Below are positions 1-9,417 of a DNA stretch of 64,000 bases, piece by piece; position 1 is the first letter of the stretch; every line of letters starts with the position of its first letter. The notes under the pieces were generated by a model. That model was given only the letters and a program-made list of their open reading frames with translations. It searched no databases and was not told where the DNA came from. The DNA is from CBDUXT01 sp965371245 (lineage in GTDB: Bacteria > Planctomycetota > Phycisphaerae > UBA1845). Location: contig CBDUXT010000009.1 in NCBI GenBank assembly GCA_965371245.1, positions 29,170 to 93,169 on the forward strand, given 5' to 3'. The position numbers and the translations under genes were made by a program.

Positions 1-3
1 GAC

Positions 4-57
4 GTGTGGCACGGGCTCTGGGTCCATGAGAACACCGGCAAGATGCCGCTGCCACAC
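4..57. repeat. Dispersed intergenic repeat, family B copy 1
   Basis: A 54-base stretch begins GTGTGG and ends CCACAC, with the internal inverted motif ACCGGCAAGATGCCG. The same 54-base layout recurs at 52750-52803 with the same ends and the same central motif but different bases between. It lies outside coding sequence, just past the 3' end of the NAD synthetase gene, and looks like a REP-type or palindromic element. Its function is unknown. Confidence 0.6.
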
Positions 58-74
58 GGTTCCGCGAATACGCC

Positions 75-1754
75 CTATGCGTCAGGGTGGGCCGAGGCGT
101 ATCGCGCGGCGATCGGCATTCGCCGACCGGTGCCAAATGCCCGGCTGGTCACCTTCAGTCCCACCGCGGCTTGCTTTCGTTTGTGCTCGCTACGATCCAC
201 CATACCCGCAACCCGCGCGACCGTTTGGCCATCAAAGCCTGCGGCCACAATCTCTTCAACGGGCTGGTCTTGCTCGATGTACCGCTCGAGAATCCCGTCT
301 AAAATGGGGTAGGCCGGCAGTGTGTCCTGATCCCGCTGATCCGCACGTAGCTCGGCCGACGGTGGCTTGTCGATCGTGCGCTGCGGGATCAGTTCGGCCC
401 CGGCCCGCTCGTTCATTCGTCTGGCAAGCTCGTAGACGACCGTCTTGGGGACGTCGCTCAGGACAGCCAGCCCCCCGCACATGTCGCCGTAGAGCGTGCA
501 ATACCCCACCGCAAGCTCGCTCTTGTTTCCGGTCGTCAACAAGAGCGACCCCATCTTGTTGGACATTGCCATAAGAATGGTGCCGCGGACGCGCGCCTGG
601 ATGTTCTCCTCGGCCACGCCCGGACCGGGGGACCCCAGCTCGGCGAAGACCGGCCCGACGGCCGACTCCATCGCGCAGTGAACCGGTTCGATCTCGATGA
701 GGCTGAATCGAAAGCCGAGGTTCTCCGCAAGACGGCGCGCGTCATCCACGCTATGGTCGCTGCTGAAACGCGACGGCATCGCCACACCGTGTACCCGCCG
801 TGCCCCCAGCGCCTCCACCGCGATGGCCGCCGTTAACGCCGAATCGATTCCGCCGGAGATGCCCAGGACGACGTCGGTGAATCCGCATTTCCGCAGATAG
901 TCCCGAACACCAAGCACGAGTCCTTCACGAATCCCGTCGATACGCGTGGGGTGCGGCTCGACGCGGGCGTCGCGCGGTGCGTCCGGGTCGGCGACCAGGA
1001 GATCCTCTTGAAACGACTTGGCCCGCGCGACAAGCATTCCGTCGCCGGCCAGCACAAGCCCGGCGCCGTCGAAAATCAGGTCGTCGTTTCCGCCGACCAG
1101 TCCGGCGTAGACGAGCGGCACCCCCAGCCGCCGGATCTGCCCGGCGAACAGTTCCTCGCGCGTGGTCTGAACGCCCGCCCTAAAGGGCGACGCGGACAAG
1201 TTGACCAGGAACTTGGCCCCCGCCTGCACGGTCTGCGCAATCGGATCGACGCCGTACACCCGGCGTCCTTCGAACTGATGATCGTTCCAAAGATCCTCGC
1301 AAATCGTGATCCCGACGCGGCACGTCCCGCCGCTCGTGGGGACATCCGTCACGCACACCTCGCCGCCGGGGCCGAAATACCGCGTTTCGTCGAACACGTC
1401 ATAGGTCGGAAGCAGCATCTTGCGATAGGACGCCTGGATCGCGCCGTCGCGGCACACGGCCGCCGAGTTGAACAGCCCTCGCCCGGTTCCGGTGTCATCG
1501 GGTTCGACATAGCCAACGACGGCCGTCAGATCGCGGCAGGCCGTCGCAATGTGCTTCAAAGCCGCCAGGTTGCGCGCCACCACGTCGCGGCGCAGGAGCA
1601 GATCCTTGGGTGGATAGCCGACGGTTGCGAGTTCAGGGAAGACGACGAGATCAGCGCCCCGTTCCCGCGAAGCCTTCAAGCTGCGCAGAATCCTCTGGGC
1701 GTTCCCCTCGATGTCACCGACGGTGAGGTTGAGCTGGGCGACCGCGACCTTCAT
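75..1754 (-). CDS. nadE: Glutamine-dependent NAD+ synthetase
   Basis: This 559-residue cytoplasmic enzyme makes the last step of NAD biosynthesis, amidating deamido-NAD+ with ammonia released from glutamine at the cost of ATP. The N-terminal half is a nitrilase-type amidase with a visible E41-K112-C152 triad (FPEL, YRK and ITICEDLW contexts). The C-terminal half is the synthetase, with the PP-loop SGGIDS at residues 300-305. The length fits the two-domain bacterial form rather than the short ammonia-dependent enzyme. The start is the ATG giving MKVAVAQLN, the usual first strand of the amidase fold. It is a single gene transcribed leftward with no obvious operon partner. Confidence is high because both active sites are intact. 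Confidence 0.96.
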   Translation of the reverse strand: MKVAVAQLNLTVGDIEGNAQRILRSLKASRERGADLVVFPELATVGYPPKDLLLRRDVVARNLAALKHIATACRDLTAVVGYVEPDDTGTGRGLFNSAAVCRDGAIQASYRKMLLPTYDVFDETRYFGPGGEVCVTDVPTSGGTCRVGITICEDLWNDHQFEGRRVYGVDPIAQTVQAGAKFLVNLSASPFRAGVQTTREELFAGQIRRLGVPLVYAGLVGGNDDLIFDGAGLVLAGDGMLVARAKSFQEDLLVADPDAPRDARVEPHPTRIDGIREGLVLGVRDYLRKCGFTDVVLGISGGIDSALTAAIAVEALGARRVHGVAMPSRFSSDHSVDDARRLAENLGFRFSLIEIEPVHCAMESAVGPVFAELGSPGPGVAEENIQARVRGTILMAMSNKMGSLLLTTGNKSELAVGYCTLYGDMCGGLAVLSDVPKTVVYELARRMNERAGAELIPQRTIDKPPSAELRADQRDQDTLPAYPILDGILERYIEQDQPVEEIVAAGFDGQTVARVAGMVDRSEHKRKQAAVGLKVTSRAFGTGRRMPIAARYASAHPDA

Positions 1755-2471
1755 GGGGCGTACGCCCTTGATTCGTGTGGGACGAACATTCCACGACGAT
1801 TCTAGCGGCGGTGGCCACGCCCGCCTACAGCGGGGTCGGGGATTTGTTACACGGGATTTCGGTCAAGGAAATGGACGGCAAGACCGGCGGGACTCCTCCT
1901 TGTTCGGGCCGGAGAGAGGAGAGTCGAAAGAGCCTTGTTCCGCCGGTCTCACCTATCCAAAAGCCGCGTTTGCGACCAGCACGCCGCTCCCCCGTGTTCG
2001 GGCCGGAGAGAGGATGGCGGAAGAGCAACGATCCGCTGGTCCTTAGAGCCGGTTGACCCGGCTCACCACGGCTGTAGTTCAGTTTCCTTTCGTCGTCGGC
2101 ATCGGAGCCCAAGTCCCATCAGTCGCCGGTCGTTTGCCCGTTCCGCCCGACGGCGCCCGGAGAAAGCGTAGCAAGCCCGGTGCCAGACCGTTACATTCTT
2201 GGCCAGCCACGTCACGAAGTCAACTCGCCCACGGGAATCGAGCCACGACGCCCGGCCGCCCCGGTCCGGCAGCCGGCAACGGGCCACGCCAGCGACCGCA
2301 TTGCGGAAATGTCCACAACCCCTGCGCCGAATGCCTCAGGCAACCGATGAAGAGACTCCGCCGGTGAACCCGTCCTGAGGCTCGAACATCTCGGTTGTGG
2401 CTTTGTCGCTGACGATTACTAGAATCAGGAACGGACGCGGGCTCCGCTATCGCGCCGCGAATGACGTCATC
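1755..2471. other. Intergenic region without a convincing gene
   Basis: About 700 bases lie between the divergently oriented nadE and the metal-binding gene. Open frames here are short, overlap on both strands and show no family motif. The only structure seen is a partial tandem duplication at 1901-2014. Promoters for both flanking genes should lie here, but no clear sigma-70 pair was found. Confidence 0.5.
1901..2014. repeat. Imperfect direct duplication, period about 94 bp
   Basis: The 20-base string TGTTCGGGCCGGAGAGAGGA occurs exactly at 1901-1920 and again at 1995-2014. Similarity continues downstream in both copies (a GAAAGAGC/GAAGAGC segment, then CCGC-GGTC), so the unit is longer than 20 bases. 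It is non-coding as far as can be seen. Confidence 0.7.
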
Positions 2472-2693
2472 ATGTTAACATTAAGCATATTAATTAAAGA
2501 CATGCATTGCGAGCGGTGCGTGCGGGCGGTCGAGGACGCGCTGAGGCAGCTTACCGGACTCGCCGCGTGCGAAGTCACCGTCGGCTCCGCCAACGTCCGA
2601 TTTGACGAGTCGGTCACGAAACGGGGCGTCGTGCTCGACGCCATTCGCCGCGCCGGGCCTTTCGAGATCAGCGGGTTTACCGTCGAACCATGA
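2472..2693 (+). CDS. Small heavy-metal-associated (HMA) domain protein, CopZ-like
   Basis: This 73-residue protein has the HMA signature MHCERC near residues 11-16, in which the two cysteines bind Cu(I) or a similar soft metal. The predicted size is that of a stand-alone ferredoxin-like metallochaperone. The frame is open from a GTG at 2397, but the ATG at 2472 gives the usual short strand before the motif and is preferred. It sits 15 bases upstream of the copper ATPase gene on the same strand, so the pair is probably co-transcribed and the protein probably delivers copper to the pump. No CsoR- or CueR-type regulator gene is adjacent. The metal identity is inferred from the neighbour. Confidence 0.8.
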   Translation: MLTLSILIKDMHCERCVRAVEDALRQLTGLAACEVTVGSANVRFDESVTKRGVVLDAIRRAGPFEISGFTVEP

Positions 2694-2708
2694 GGCCCCG
2701 ATGGACAG

Positions 2709-4976
2709 GTGCGCCAGCCTTCTCCCAGGGAGTGCTGGGCACCCAGCAGAAGGTCCGACCCCATAAGCTCTCCACCGCCAACGACAATACGAACGATCCG
2801 CCTGCGGATCGAGGGGATGACCTGCGGAGGCTGTATCGCCCGCGTCGAGCGGGCGCTGTTGTCCGTGCCCGGCACGCTTCAGGCCCGGGTCAACCTCACC
2901 ACGGAGACCGCGGCGATCGACGTCGGCGAGCCACCCCCAACACGTGCCGCCTTGACCCAGGCGGTCCGCAATGCCGGGTACGACACCGACACGGTGCGCC
3001 CGACCGACCGAGAGGCCACCTCGCTGGATCGGACGCACGCCGCCAGGCTGCGCGAGCAGAAGCAAGCCCTTGGCCAGGCGCTTTCGGCCGGGGTGCCGAT
3101 CATGGCGTTGCACTGGCTGGCCCCGGTGCTTCAATCCAGCGGGCGCGGCGGGCAGGTTTGGCCGGCGGCGGTCCAGGCTCTTCTTTGTGCCCTGTTGCTG
3201 TGGTCGTCGGCCGGCGCCCCGATTCTGGTCGGCGGTCTACGCGCGCTGATTCACCGCTCGCCGAACATGGATCTGCTGATCGCCCTCGGTGTCACGGCCG
3301 CCTTCACCGCCGGAGTCGTCAGTCTTCTGACGGCTGCGGAGCACCCAACGCATTTCCACACCGCCGCCATGATTCTCATCTTCATCAACGTGGGACGATA
3401 CATCGAAACACTTGCCCGAAGAGACGCCGCGTCGTCGATCTCCGCGCTCGTGAGACGCATGCCGACCACCGCGCAACTCATCACCGATGCCGGCTTGCGC
3501 GAGGTCTCGGTCGAGCGGCTCCGCGTGGGGGACCGCGTCCGCGTCGCGCAGGGCGCTATCGCCCCGGTGGATGGCCGGATCATCGAGGGGTCCGCCTCCG
3601 TCGATCAAAGCGCCGTCACCGGCGAGTCGATGCCCGTGGCAAAGCGTTGTGGAGACGATGTGCCGGCCGGGAGTATCGTGAGCGACGGTCTCTTAACTTT
3701 GGAAGCCACGCGTGTCGGCGACGAATCCAGCATCGGGCGCATCATCCGCGCGGTAGAGGAAGCCCAGTCCGGCAAGACTCGCATGCAACGGCTGGCCGAC
3801 CAGGTCGCGGGCGTGTTCGTTCCGATCGTGATCCTGGCAGCTCTTGGCACACTGGGGCTCACCACGTTGGTTACAGGCGGCGGCTTGACCGTGGCGATCG
3901 ACCGAGCGGTGGCCGTGCTTGTGATCGCCTGTCCCTGTGCGATGGGGTTGGCGACACCGACGGCGGTTCTGGTAGCCACCGGATCGGCCGCCCTTCGCGG
4001 AATCCTCGTACGCGACGCACCGGCTCTGGAAGCCTCGGGCCGCATTGACGCCATGCTCCTCGACAAGACCGGAACGCTGACCACGGGCAGACCGGCCGTG
4101 GACATCGTCGTCGCGGTCGATGACGAGCCCGATGCGATCGGAGACGTCATACGGCTGGCGGCGTCGGCGGAACAGTATGCCCAACATCCGCTGGCGCGCG
4201 CGATCGTCGCCCATGCCCGGTCATTGGAGTTGGAACTGGACGAACCCGATGGTTTCACGAACGACCCGGGACGCGGCGTCGAGGCACGCTTCCAGGACGA
4301 CATCATCCGGGTCGGCAGTGCGGCTTTTCTGATCTCGCGGGGCATCGACGCGGCCGCGGCTGCCACACTCACCAACGGCATGCCCGCCGGTCAGTCCGTT
4401 GTGTGGGTTGCAAAGAACCAGCGCTGCGTCGGTGCCGTGTCAATCAGGGACAAGGCGCGTTCGGATGCGCCGGCGGCGGTTGACGCGATACGCGCCCTTG
4501 GCATCGCACCGGCCATGATCACGGGGGATCACTCGGCCGCCGCCGCCGCCGTCGCCGCCGACCTCGGCATCGACGACGTCCATGTCGAGATGACCCCGGA
4601 GGGTAAGCGCGAGGAGGTCGCTCGACGGCGGCGCCTCGGACAGCGCATCGCCTTCGTCGGAGACGGCATCAACGACGCCCCGGCCTTGGCGGAGGCCGAC
4701 GTGGGGATCACCTTCGCCTCGGCGACAGACGTCGCGGCGGGTGCGGCCGACATCACGATCCTTCACGACGACCTCGGCAAGCTCGCCGACGTCGTCACCC
4801 TGGGTCGGCGTAGCGTGCGGATCATCAAGCAGAACCTCTTCTGGGCTTTCGCGTACAACGCCATCGCCATCCCGCTCGCCGCCGCAGGGAAGGTGCCGCC
4901 CTACTACGCGGCCGCGGCCATGATGGTCTCGTCCGTGACCGTCGTACTCAACTCACTTCGATTGCGCAAGGCGTGA
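2709..4976 (+). CDS. copA: Copper-translocating P-type ATPase (P1B-1)
   Basis: This 755-residue inner-membrane pump exports monovalent copper using ATP. In order it shows one N-terminal metal-binding domain (GMTCGGC, cysteines 39 and 42), paired membrane helices, the actuator motif TGES, the transmembrane CPC motif at 408-410, the phosphorylation motif DKTGT with D452, the P1B marker HP in QYAQHPLA, and the hinge GDGINDAPAL. All catalytic motifs are intact. The assigned start is GTG 2709; the first 25 or so residues are low complexity, so a later start is possible. It follows the small HMA gene closely and the two look like a copper-homeostasis operon. Silver could also be a substrate. Confidence 0.95.
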   Translation: MRQPSPRECWAPSRRSDPISSPPPTTIRTIRLRIEGMTCGGCIARVERALLSVPGTLQARVNLTTETAAIDVGEPPPTRAALTQAVRNAGYDTDTVRPTDREATSLDRTHAARLREQKQALGQALSAGVPIMALHWLAPVLQSSGRGGQVWPAAVQALLCALLLWSSAGAPILVGGLRALIHRSPNMDLLIALGVTAAFTAGVVSLLTAAEHPTHFHTAAMILIFINVGRYIETLARRDAASSISALVRRMPTTAQLITDAGLREVSVERLRVGDRVRVAQGAIAPVDGRIIEGSASVDQSAVTGESMPVAKRCGDDVPAGSIVSDGLLTLEATRVGDESSIGRIIRAVEEAQSGKTRMQRLADQVAGVFVPIVILAALGTLGLTTLVTGGGLTVAIDRAVAVLVIACPCAMGLATPTAVLVATGSAALRGILVRDAPALEASGRIDAMLLDKTGTLTTGRPAVDIVVAVDDEPDAIGDVIRLAASAEQYAQHPLARAIVAHARSLELELDEPDGFTNDPGRGVEARFQDDIIRVGSAAFLISRGIDAAAAATLTNGMPAGQSVVWVAKNQRCVGAVSIRDKARSDAPAAVDAIRALGIAPAMITGDHSAAAAAVAADLGIDDVHVEMTPEGKREEVARRRRLGQRIAFVGDGINDAPALAEADVGITFASATDVAAGAADITILHDDLGKLADVVTLGRRSVRIIKQNLFWAFAYNAIAIPLAAAGKVPPYYAAAAMMVSSVTVVLNSLRLRKA

Positions 4977-5039
4977 GGGTCAGGGCATGCACCGAGTCGC
5001 CTTGTTCCTTCCTCGCCGTTCACCTACGCTAGACACGCG

Positions 5040-5056
5040 GGTGACACGGCGTCACC
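5040..5056. other. Small inverted repeat after copA
   Basis: GGTGAC-ACGGC-GTCACC forms a 6-bp stem with a 5-base loop about 65 bases downstream of the copA stop. No T-run follows, so it is not a standard intrinsic terminator. It could still act as a 3' stabilising hairpin. Confidence 0.35.
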
Positions 5057-5166
5057 TTGTCAGTCATTCAATGCGCAGGGCCACGTATCGCCCGTAGTGA
5101 ACACGGTCTTCATGCACGGCGGCGCTACCTGGCCACGATCGAGCGGGAACGAGGGCACCAAAGACG

Positions 5167-5385
5167 ATGAGCAAGCTGCCGTTTGTCGGCCGGATCTTCT
5201 GGAAAGTGTTCGTCGTGGTGTTGGTTGTGCTGGTCGGCTCGTGGCTGCTGATTCCCAGGCTGTCCAGCTACGAAATCACCTCGGCCGACTACGGCGGCTC
5301 GTCGATCTGCGCGCCGATCCTCGCCTATCTGATGCACCTCTGGCTCTTGCCGCCGGACGAACCGACAAACGGCAACGGCGACTAG
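5167..5385 (+). CDS. Small single-pass membrane protein, function unknown
   Basis: This 72-residue protein has one strongly hydrophobic stretch near residues 10-30 (FWKVFVVVLVVLVGSWLLI). A second, weakly hydrophobic segment ends before the acidic tail. No family was recognised. The ATG follows AAAGACG without a strong ribosome-binding site. It stands alone between copA and a hairpin-repeat region. It is kept because its residue composition is that of a real membrane protein, but it could be a chance frame. Confidence 0.5.
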   Translation: MSKLPFVGRIFWKVFVVVLVVLVGSWLLIPRLSSYEITSADYGGSSICAPILAYLMHLWLLPPDEPTNGNGD

Positions 5386-5474
5386 TGCATCTTCACTCCT
5401 GAATCTGCGGGTTTTCGTTACCCGGAACGCCGCGACCGGTCGTGCTAATCAGAGCCTGCCGCGCTAGCGGCGGG

Positions 5475-5510
5475 ACCAGTCCGCGGGCTAGCGCCCGCGG
5501 CTCTGACTCG
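5475..5510 (-). repeat. Dispersed palindromic repeat, family A copy 1
   Basis: Read on the minus strand this begins GAGTCAGAGCCGCGGGCGC and continues into a matching arm, a GC-rich hairpin centred on CTAG. The same sequence, with two changes over about 30 bases, is found in plus orientation at 13590-13620. It is intergenic, just past the 3' end of the 5545-7710 gene. Confidence 0.7.
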
Positions 5511-5544
5511 GCAACGAACCCGCAAAACGACGTGTGACAAAGCA

Positions 5545-7710
5545 CTAGGGGCATGGTGCGGGACCCGGGAAGGGAAACGCCTGGCCGCTGAACGCATCCA
5601 GCGCGGACGTGACATCGACAATGGTGATCTGGAAGTCGAGAATCCCGGGCTCCAGATCCGCCCGGGCCTTGCTGACGGCCCCCACGCGCGCGGCAAACTT
5701 GTCCAGCAGGGAGACCACGTCCGTCGCGACTCCAACTAGTCCATCGGGCGGGGTGCAGGGCGTTTGGGCGCAATTCTCCACGACGTCGCCCCATCGGCTC
5801 GTGGGCACGACCGTCGCGGAGGAAAACAGCGGCTGGTTCGAGTTCAGGCAGCTCCTTGACACGGCCTGAACCGCGTACTGTCCGCCGGGCACGACGGCCG
5901 CACCGAAGACGCTGAGAGGCCCTACGGAGCCCCAGTCGCGTACCACCGGCGCGCACACCAAGGGAGCGGCCAGGAAGGTCGGCGATGTGGAATCGTCCTT
6001 ACCGGGGATTTCGGACACGGGAAACGGTTCGCCAACCCAGAGCTGCGTTCCCTCGAAAGCCTCGAACGGTGGCGGCATGTCGGCGAGGGTCACCCGAAGC
6101 GCGGCGAGCTGCCCGAACGAAGCCGGCGCGAAGGAAAAGAACCGGTTGGCGGCGACCATGTCCGCGAACACGATCGGTTGCGGCGCTGGTTCGCATTCGA
6201 AGCAGCTACACAGGCTCGTGCCGAGGTCGCACAGGCCGGGTCCGCAATCGCTGTCATTGACGCACGGCATCGAATTGATATCCACGCCGACACAGTTTCC
6301 CGCACCGTCGCAAGCCGTATCGATCATACAGATCAGACCATCGTCGCAGGCGACGCCCGCCGCCAGCGGCGTTCTGACGCAGGTCGCCTCGGCGTTACAC
6401 ACGTCCATCGTACAGGCGTTCCCGTCGTTGCAACTTGCGTCGTCCGAACAGCCTGTCGCCTCAATCACATCGAGAACGAAGAGCCCTTGTTGTTCATCCG
6501 AGATCAGGACCACGCCGCTGGGCAGGGCGGAATAGACACCCCACGCGCCGCCGAAAGTCACGGAATCCCCGAAGAGGGACGTGTCGAAGAAACCGATCTC
6601 CCGCACGTTGTTGATGTCGCTGAAATCGAAGATGCGCAGGCCGTTGACATAGTTGGCCTCGAACAGAAAATGATCGCGCACCATCATGTTGTGATCGATC
6701 CCCCGCAATCCGTTACCGAACGAGGGCAATCCGATCGGGTTTCCCAGGTCCTGAATATCGACAATATACGTCGTCGTCGGGACGCCGAAGCTGATTTCAT
6801 CGACCTCATCGCCGAAGAACATGTAGCGCCGGTCCTCGCGGGGCCAACCCTGATGACAGAACGCCAGGTTCGTGTAGGTGTGCCGGCTGATCGTCGTCAT
6901 GTTGCTCTTGTCCGTCACATCGACAATCTTCAGCCCCTGCCCACCGGCGAAGGCAAACGCGATCTCACACGGTTGCCCCGCACGACCGGCGTAGGGGCAC
7001 ACGTCGTAGCTGGTGACGTAGAGGTCATGGGCCTGCGGCTCATTCCACGCAGCGACCGGAACGGGGTTCGCCGGATTGGTCAGGTCGTAGACGATGAATC
7101 CGCCACCGAAGGGCGAGTTGAGGTTCGTATCGCAGGCGTACGCAAACCCGCTGGCAGGATTCACAAAGATGTTGTGCGACGTGGTCACCCCGCCGGACGC
7201 GGAACCGATTAGCGAAACGACGCCGTCGTCGATGTTGCGAAGGTCGATGATCTGCACGCCCCCGCCGGACTCGTTCACGTTGTAGGCGAACTCGCCGAAT
7301 GTCGCCATGTCGCTCCATATCGACGTACTGTCGGGCACGACGGAAACGATCCGCGGGTTCGTGGGGTCCGTTACTTCGACGAAACCCGTCCCTACGTTCA
7401 ACCCAATGATCGCATACTCGCGACCTGACGGAGACACGTATCCCCATACGTCGTTCGCATTGCCGCCGCCAAGCTCAGCCCTGGTAACCTGGCCAAGCAA
7501 CGACACACCCAAGGCATTGAACCCGGCGCTGGCACCCGTGAGCGAAGACGTAGAAGGTTCAAGCGCGTCGCGTTCGATCGACCGGGCACACGTAAGCGGC
7601 TTGGGAGACGCACGCCCCGCCCTGGGCGGTGCAGCCGCCGCTAACAGCGTGGCCGGCCCCACGATCAACACGACGTTGACGAAATACATGAATGAGTTCC
7701 CTACGCGCAT
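5545..7710 (-). CDS. Secreted LVIVD/choice-of-anchor-B propeller protein with Cys-rich and dockerin-like C-terminus
   Basis: This 721-residue exported protein starts with a hydrophobic signal segment (MYFVNVVLIVGPATLLAAA). Residues from about 100 to 400 carry repeated units of the type GVQIIDLRN and GLKIVDVTDKSN, typical of LVIVD-repeat or choice-of-anchor-B propellers. A cysteine-rich stretch follows with repeated DD-ASC-ND-NAC units resembling disulfide-rich repeats of secreted planctomycete and myxobacterial proteins. The C-terminus (FQITIVDVTSALDAFSG, then PFPGPAPCP) resembles the dockerin-like tail of planctomycete secreted proteins. The start was placed at the ATG giving MRVGNSF; an ATG at 7689 is also possible. 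The ligand is unknown. It is probably cell-surface or extracellular and mono-cistronic. Confidence 0.75.
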   Translation of the reverse strand: MRVGNSFMYFVNVVLIVGPATLLAAAAPPRAGRASPKPLTCARSIERDALEPSTSSLTGASAGFNALGVSLLGQVTRAELGGGNANDVWGYVSPSGREYAIIGLNVGTGFVEVTDPTNPRIVSVVPDSTSIWSDMATFGEFAYNVNESGGGVQIIDLRNIDDGVVSLIGSASGGVTTSHNIFVNPASGFAYACDTNLNSPFGGGFIVYDLTNPANPVPVAAWNEPQAHDLYVTSYDVCPYAGRAGQPCEIAFAFAGGQGLKIVDVTDKSNMTTISRHTYTNLAFCHQGWPREDRRYMFFGDEVDEISFGVPTTTYIVDIQDLGNPIGLPSFGNGLRGIDHNMMVRDHFLFEANYVNGLRIFDFSDINNVREIGFFDTSLFGDSVTFGGAWGVYSALPSGVVLISDEQQGLFVLDVIEATGCSDDASCNDGNACTMDVCNAEATCVRTPLAAGVACDDGLICMIDTACDGAGNCVGVDINSMPCVNDSDCGPGLCDLGTSLCSCFECEPAPQPIVFADMVAANRFFSFAPASFGQLAALRVTLADMPPPFEAFEGTQLWVGEPFPVSEIPGKDDSTSPTFLAAPLVCAPVVRDWGSVGPLSVFGAAVVPGGQYAVQAVSRSCLNSNQPLFSSATVVPTSRWGDVVENCAQTPCTPPDGLVGVATDVVSLLDKFAARVGAVSKARADLEPGILDFQITIVDVTSALDAFSGQAFPFPGPAPCP

Positions 7711-8087
7711 CTCGAAACACTCCCTGGTTGTCACCTCGTTTTTCCCCCAAGAGGAAGTAACGGTCGTACCCCGCCAAGAGCCCGCGCCCAGCGCTCTCGC
7801 AGGGCACCGCGTGTTGACGCGGCGGTTGCCTTGGCTACACCCTTCCCAAGCCGTGACGTGACGTGTCCGACCCGAATCGGACGCGATCTGTCCACCCTAA
7901 AATACCAAGAACGACCCCCTGAATCAAGCAGATAGTCTTGGGACGGGCGGGAGACGTACGGACATGGCCCGGAGCCGGGGATGGTGCGCACCCGGCGACA
8001 CCACGGCGCGCGGTGTTCGCAGCGCGCCGGTTTGTCTATGGCTGCTCATGCCGCTAGCATGCCCCCGGACCGAAAGGAGCTCCCGCC
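7711..8087. other. Divergent intergenic region
   Basis: About 380 bases separate the divergent propeller and amidohydrolase genes and must hold both promoters. A perfect 6-bp inverted repeat, GTCCGA-CCCGAA-TCGGAC, lies at 7865-7882 and could be an operator. A GAAAGGAG ribosome-binding site immediately precedes the amidohydrolase ATG. No further gene is supported. Confidence 0.5.
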
Positions 8088-9386
8088 ATGAAGATTCGAA
8101 CCGTTGCCGCCGCTTGGCTTCTCACTCTCACCGCTGCCGTCGCAACCCATGCCCAGGATGAGCCGCCCGTCACGGCCGTTCGATGTGGCTGGCTCATCGA
8201 CGGCACCGGGGCACCACCCAAACAAGACGCCGTGATCATCATTGAAGGCGACCGCATCAAGGCCGTCGGGCGAACGATCCCGGACGGTGCCACCGTCATC
8301 GACCTGTCCGACAAGTACGTCCTGCCGGGCCTGATCGACTGCCACACGCACGTCACCATGCTGCTGGAGGGGAATTGGCGCTACCGCTGGACCGAAGAGT
8401 CGGCCCCGCTCACCGCGCTGAAGGGTACGCGGTACGTCCGCGAGATGCTCGAGGCCGGCTTTACCACCTGCCGCAACGTCGGCGCCGCCGAGTTTGTCGA
8501 TGTCGCCCTCCGCGACGCGATCAACGCCGGGTACATCGTCGGTCCGCGTCTGTTCGTCTCCGCCCACGCCGTCGGCATGACCGGCGGCCACTGCGACCTC
8601 AACGGTTTCCGCCCGGACCTGTCCGCCCATTTCGAGGACATTCGCTCCGGAAGGGCCGACGGGGTGGATGAGGTTCGAAAAGCCGTCCGCTACCAGATCA
8701 AACACGGCGCCGATGTCATCAAGACCTGCGCGACGGGCGGCGTGCTGTCGGCCGGCGACGAGGTCGGGGCGACGCAATACTCCTTCGAGGAACTCAAGGT
8801 CATGGTGGAAGAGGCCGCCATGGCCGGGCGCAAGGTCGCCGCGCACGCGCACGGCAACGAGGGAATCAAACGGGCCGTCCGCGCGGGCGTCGCCTCAATC
8901 GAACACGGCAGCATCCTCGACGATGAGGCCATAGAATTGATGAAGAAACACGGCACCTACCTGGTTCCCACGCGATACGTCGGCGAGGTCGTCAAGGAAA
9001 TGTCCGAAGCCGGAACCCTACCGCCCGGTATCGCCGAGAAGGCCGCCAAGATTCAGCCGCTGATGGAAGAGTCCTTCAAGAAAGCCGTCAAGGCCCGCGT
9101 CAAGATCGCCTTCGGCACGGACGTCGGCGTCTTTCCACACGGTGACTCGGCCAAGGAGTTCAAACACATGGTTGAAGCAGGCATGACGCCGATGGAAGCC
9201 ATCGTGGCCGCGACGAGAAACGCGGCCGACCTTCTCGACCAGTCGGACAACCTCGGTACGATCGCGCCGGGGCGCTTCGCCGACTTGATCGCGGTCGATC
9301 AAAACCCTCTGGACGACATCACCCGACTCGAAAACGTCGTCTTCGTCATGAAGGCCGGGAAGGTCTACAAGGACGCCCGAGAATAG
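8088..9386 (+). CDS. Exported amidohydrolase (imidazolonepropionase/prolidase-like metal hydrolase)
   Basis: This 432-residue protein of the amidohydrolase superfamily has a cleavable signal peptide (residues 1-22, ending ATHAQ), so it probably acts in the periplasm. Metal ligands are visible: H86 and H88 in DCHTHV, a probable carbamylated K212 in DVIKTCATGG, histidines in AHAHG and SIEHG, and D345 in FGTDVG. The C-terminal ADLIAVDQNPLDD strand returns to the small beta-sandwich domain. This motif set is shared by Xaa-Pro dipeptidase-like and imidazolonepropionase-like hydrolases of cyclic amides or dipeptides; the substrate cannot be told from sequence. The start ATG has a GAAAGGAG ribosome-binding site. 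The next gene is on the same strand 31 bases later. Confidence 0.88.
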   Translation: MKIRTVAAAWLLTLTAAVATHAQDEPPVTAVRCGWLIDGTGAPPKQDAVIIIEGDRIKAVGRTIPDGATVIDLSDKYVLPGLIDCHTHVTMLLEGNWRYRWTEESAPLTALKGTRYVREMLEAGFTTCRNVGAAEFVDVALRDAINAGYIVGPRLFVSAHAVGMTGGHCDLNGFRPDLSAHFEDIRSGRADGVDEVRKAVRYQIKHGADVIKTCATGGVLSAGDEVGATQYSFEELKVMVEEAAMAGRKVAAHAHGNEGIKRAVRAGVASIEHGSILDDEAIELMKKHGTYLVPTRYVGEVVKEMSEAGTLPPGIAEKAAKIQPLMEESFKKAVKARVKIAFGTDVGVFPHGDSAKEFKHMVEAGMTPMEAIVAATRNAADLLDQSDNLGTIAPGRFADLIAVDQNPLDDITRLENVVFVMKAGKVYKDARE

Positions 9387-9417
9387 GCACGGGCGCCTCG
9401 CGCACAGATCGCTGACC

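Noticed and set aside
951..1805. A 284-codon frame opposite nadE
   Set aside because: It is antisense to an intact NAD synthetase and has no recognised content.
5040..5056. The hairpin after copA as an intrinsic terminator
   Set aside because: The stem is only 6 bp and no T-run follows.
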